Shown: positions 61,890-64,000 of the stretch, piece after piece | Numbering within the stretch: the stretch's first letter is position 1 | How the letters are laid out: the number at the start of each line of letters is the position of its first letter | Assembly (NCBI GenBank): GCA_037833965.1 | Contig: AP031353.1 | Location: forward strand, 24,926,501-24,990,500 | DNA from: Marchantia polymorpha subsp. ruderalis | Taxonomy: Eukaryota; Streptophyta; Marchantiopsida; Marchantiales; Marchantiaceae | Length of the DNA stretch: 64,000 nt | Direction of reading: 5' to 3' | Position numbers and translations under genes: made by a program | Notes under the pieces: generated by a model | Seen by the model: the letters and a program-made list of their open reading frames with translations, nothing else | Database searches by the model: none | Told to the model about the DNA's origin: nothing

Positions 61890-63290
61890 AGAGCATCCAT
61901 GGTTGTTTCAATGAGAACCGAGGAATGGGCAGAGAGGACCATCCTCATCGGTGCCGTTGGCAAATTCGTTAAATGCATGCCTACCAAAACACTACTAAAA
62001 TCCTACTTCGGACGTCAGTCTCACTCTCTTCCGAAGTCTGAAATGTCCGATGTGATGAGTCCTCAAGAGTGCTCTGTGGCTTCTAAAAATCAGCGCTCTG
62101 ATTGTAAGTACGTATCGCCTGGTCACAAGTAGATAACCTCTTTTTTGGACTGGCCTCATATCTGAGTGAGATTGACTGATTCATCTCGCAACGCTTCAGC
62201 GCTGAAAGGTTGGCAACGCTTGGGGTCACACAGGCATCGTAGACTACCAAGTATTGCTCGTAAGGCCGGAGACCAGGAATTAGATTATTGCCTGAAAACC
62301 TGTCTACTCTTCTCTAGACCGATCCGTGAAGTACACTGTCCTTCAAAGGCTCAGTTTAACATCAAGTTCCGTGTATTCTTTACATTGTGCGTGGACTAGA
62401 TGGAAATTCGGTTGATAGATAGTCGGGCTCGATGCTAGGAGAGTTACGTTGGAACTCGTGGGTGTCTTCTGACAGATAACAGGGCAGTCTCTTGCAAAGA
62501 CAAGCTGCTGCGGTGAAGGTCAGAAGATAGATCGATGGATACCGAAACCATGGCAGCGAGTACAGGAAAAGGGGTAGGTAGCGAGTAATTTAAATTTCTA
62601 GAGTCCTTACAGACACAGGTTAATGACATTGATTAACAGCAAAAATCGGCAAAATTCGGGTTAGTGGCATTGAACCTTACAGACGTAAGGTAAGACAGAG
62701 ACGTACTTCGACATGGTAACTGAATGGACTGGGAATTTCTCTGAAGGCAGTCAAATTTGACCGTCTACCCTGCCCCCGGGGTATGGCTGGCAAGAGTTTG
62801 CCAGATAACGATTTTGGAAGAAAGGATGCATGCTGCACACACTTTCATACCAGATGTTCAACATGAAATATACGCATGTGCGATCAATGTTATGAATCTG
62901 GAGATGTATTGCTTGAATTCTCCAGAAGTCCCCTCCAGACCCCAGAACCTTTTGGAATAAAGTAGCTCGGCAGGTGTAATTAGAATTCGATCAAGGTCAA
63001 AGCATAAGGGCGAGCTAATGCTTGTGTTATAGACTGTTAACATTGTAAAATTTTGACTTTGATATCGTCCACAACTGATCGTCTTAAAGACCTCATATGA
63101 ATGTCTGTGAAGACGTTTTCTCTGTTGTGCCTCGTGTGCACCGCACATAATCTGTACAGCAGAAACAAATCCAGACCTGTGCGCGTGTCCTGTTTGTACC
63201 CAGAAAGTCCAGTTCACGAATGAACCTCGATATTAGGAATTTGATCTCTAAACCACTGCTGACAAGTATTCCCATTTGAGGAAAATATTA
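61890..63290. repeat. Diverged direct repeat, right copy
   Basis: Homologous in the same order and orientation to 55000-56220. It carries about 140 extra bases (around 62265-62410) after the shared TTGCTCG. The two may be LTRs of a large old retrotransposon with an internal region of about 5.7 kb, or two copies of an unclassified dispersed repeat. No primer binding site or clean TG...CA ends could be defined. Confidence 0.75.
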
Positions 63291-63784
63291 CCATCTTAAC
63301 TGCTCTAATTTCGTTGCACATGTACGCCTACTAAGATTGCAGTTTATGCGCTCGAGACGCTTTAGTCCAAGGTTCTTTTACTCGTCAGAGAGCAAAGGCA
63401 GTACACATTTTTTAGCCCACAAAGAATCTTGCCTTACCTGTCTGGTTCTCCGGGGTGTATTCTCCCAATATCAAATATCGTTTTCAGACATCGCTCTGCA
63501 GATCTCAGTCTGCAGAATCCTGTGCTGTGATTTCTGAACACGCATGCGGGTGAACTGAAATTTGTGATTTCTGTGAGTATGATCCGAGTAACGCTCCTGG
63601 TAGGAACCGCTTTATGGAACTCCAGCCAGACATTAGTGTCTGATCAGCTTCGGTGTGCTTTTTTTCTGCTCGCGACTTTGCACTTCAAAAAGTGCAATAG
63701 TTTCATGCTTGCAGGCTCTTCTTGTTCTCGAACAGAGTGCCTACGATAAAATTCTTACTGTGAAATTCTCGCTGTTGTGTACAG
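63291..63784. other. Upstream intron or leader of the edge gene
   Basis: Balanced sequence without a recognisable exon. It ends in TGTGTACAG, a good splice acceptor for the exon beginning at 63785. The first exon of that gene should lie here or further left but could not be placed. Confidence 0.35.
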
Positions 63785-63994
63785 CCTGCTAGTAATGATA
63801 CAGCCTCAGGCCATGCACCTGATGCTGCCATACCACCAGGAGTAGATGGTACAGCCCCGGCCCATGAACCTCAGGTTGCCACAGCACCGGGAGTAGATGA
63901 AACAACCCCGGCCCCTGAACCTATTGTTGCCAAACCACCATCTAAATATGTTAAAAGGAAGAAGAGGAATGTAGTGGACACTAGAGGAGCAGAG
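63785..63994 (+). CDS. Internal exon of an unknown protein, 17-residue repeat, runs off the window
   Basis: A 70-codon stretch starting PASNDTASG is open from an AG acceptor (63783-63784) to a GT donor (63995). Both ends fall in phase 0. It encodes about two and a half copies of a 17-residue Pro/Ala-rich unit of the form T-A-P-A-x-E-P-x-V-A-x-x-P-G-V-D-E, with a period of 51 bases. A basic patch, KYVKRKKRN, follows and could be a nuclear localisation signal. The repeat units differ at the DNA level mostly in ways that keep the residue pattern, which argues for real coding. The family is not recognised; a low-complexity linker in a nuclear or transposon-derived protein is possible. The rest of the gene lies beyond the right edge. 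Confidence 0.55.
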
Positions 63995-64000
63995 GTAGGC

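Noticed and set aside
1..64000. CRISPR arrays, operons, tRNA, snRNA or rRNA genes
   Set aside because: I found no regularly spaced repeats, no bacterial gene organisation, and no convincing tRNA arms or conserved snRNA/rRNA strings by eye. A covariance-model scan would be needed to exclude small RNA genes.

Overview
The window reads as nuclear DNA of a land plant that makes swimming sperm, most likely a bryophyte (liverwort or moss) or another seedless plant. Three observations support this. Genes are split by introns with ordinary GT/AG junctions. One gene is a flagellar axoneme coiled-coil protein of the CCDC42/CFAP73 family, which seed plants without flagella lack. Another is a plant-type C2H2 zinc-finger protein with a PARP-like C-terminal half. 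There are no operons or bacterial signals, and gene density is very low. I cannot fix the species from the sequence alone.

Layout: 1-5.0 kb is very AT-rich and looks like decayed repeats. 5.0-11.8 kb is gene-poor and holds one small secreted proline-rich protein on the minus strand (6728-7066). 11.83-14.97 kb is the best-supported gene: six exons joining in frame to a 319-residue CCDC42/CFAP73-like protein. 15-20.6 kb shows no gene. 20.8-24.4 kb is a nest of Ty1/copia debris, including one decayed element with both LTRs, a primer-binding-site-like sequence, reverse transcriptase and RNase H remnants, and a matching 5-bp target duplication. 24.4-31.9 kb has a GC-rich island near 28 kb but no recognised gene. 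31.90-34.07 kb is the two-exon zinc finger/PARP-like gene on the minus strand, preceded by a long leader/promoter region that is rich in simple repeats. 36-49 kb is mostly unrecognised sequence with several short, near-perfect hairpins. 49.1-49.9 kb holds a broken reading frame with the motifs of a bacterial/organellar group II intron reverse transcriptase. 55.0-56.2 kb and 61.9-63.3 kb are diverged copies of one another in direct orientation. 59.5-61.4 kb is AT-rich with a possible copia gag relic. At the right edge, 63785-63994 is an in-frame exon with a 17-residue repeat, from a gene that continues beyond the window.

The confident genes have no obvious shared pathway. The flagellar gene would act in sperm, the zinc finger/PARP-like gene is probably a nuclear regulator of unknown role, and the proline-rich protein would act at the cell surface. 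I found no clear multi-gene new system. The observations most worth follow-up are the group II intron RT relic in nuclear-looking DNA, the repeat-bearing exon at the right edge, the PARP-like fold lacking its usual histidine, and the compact perfect hairpins.
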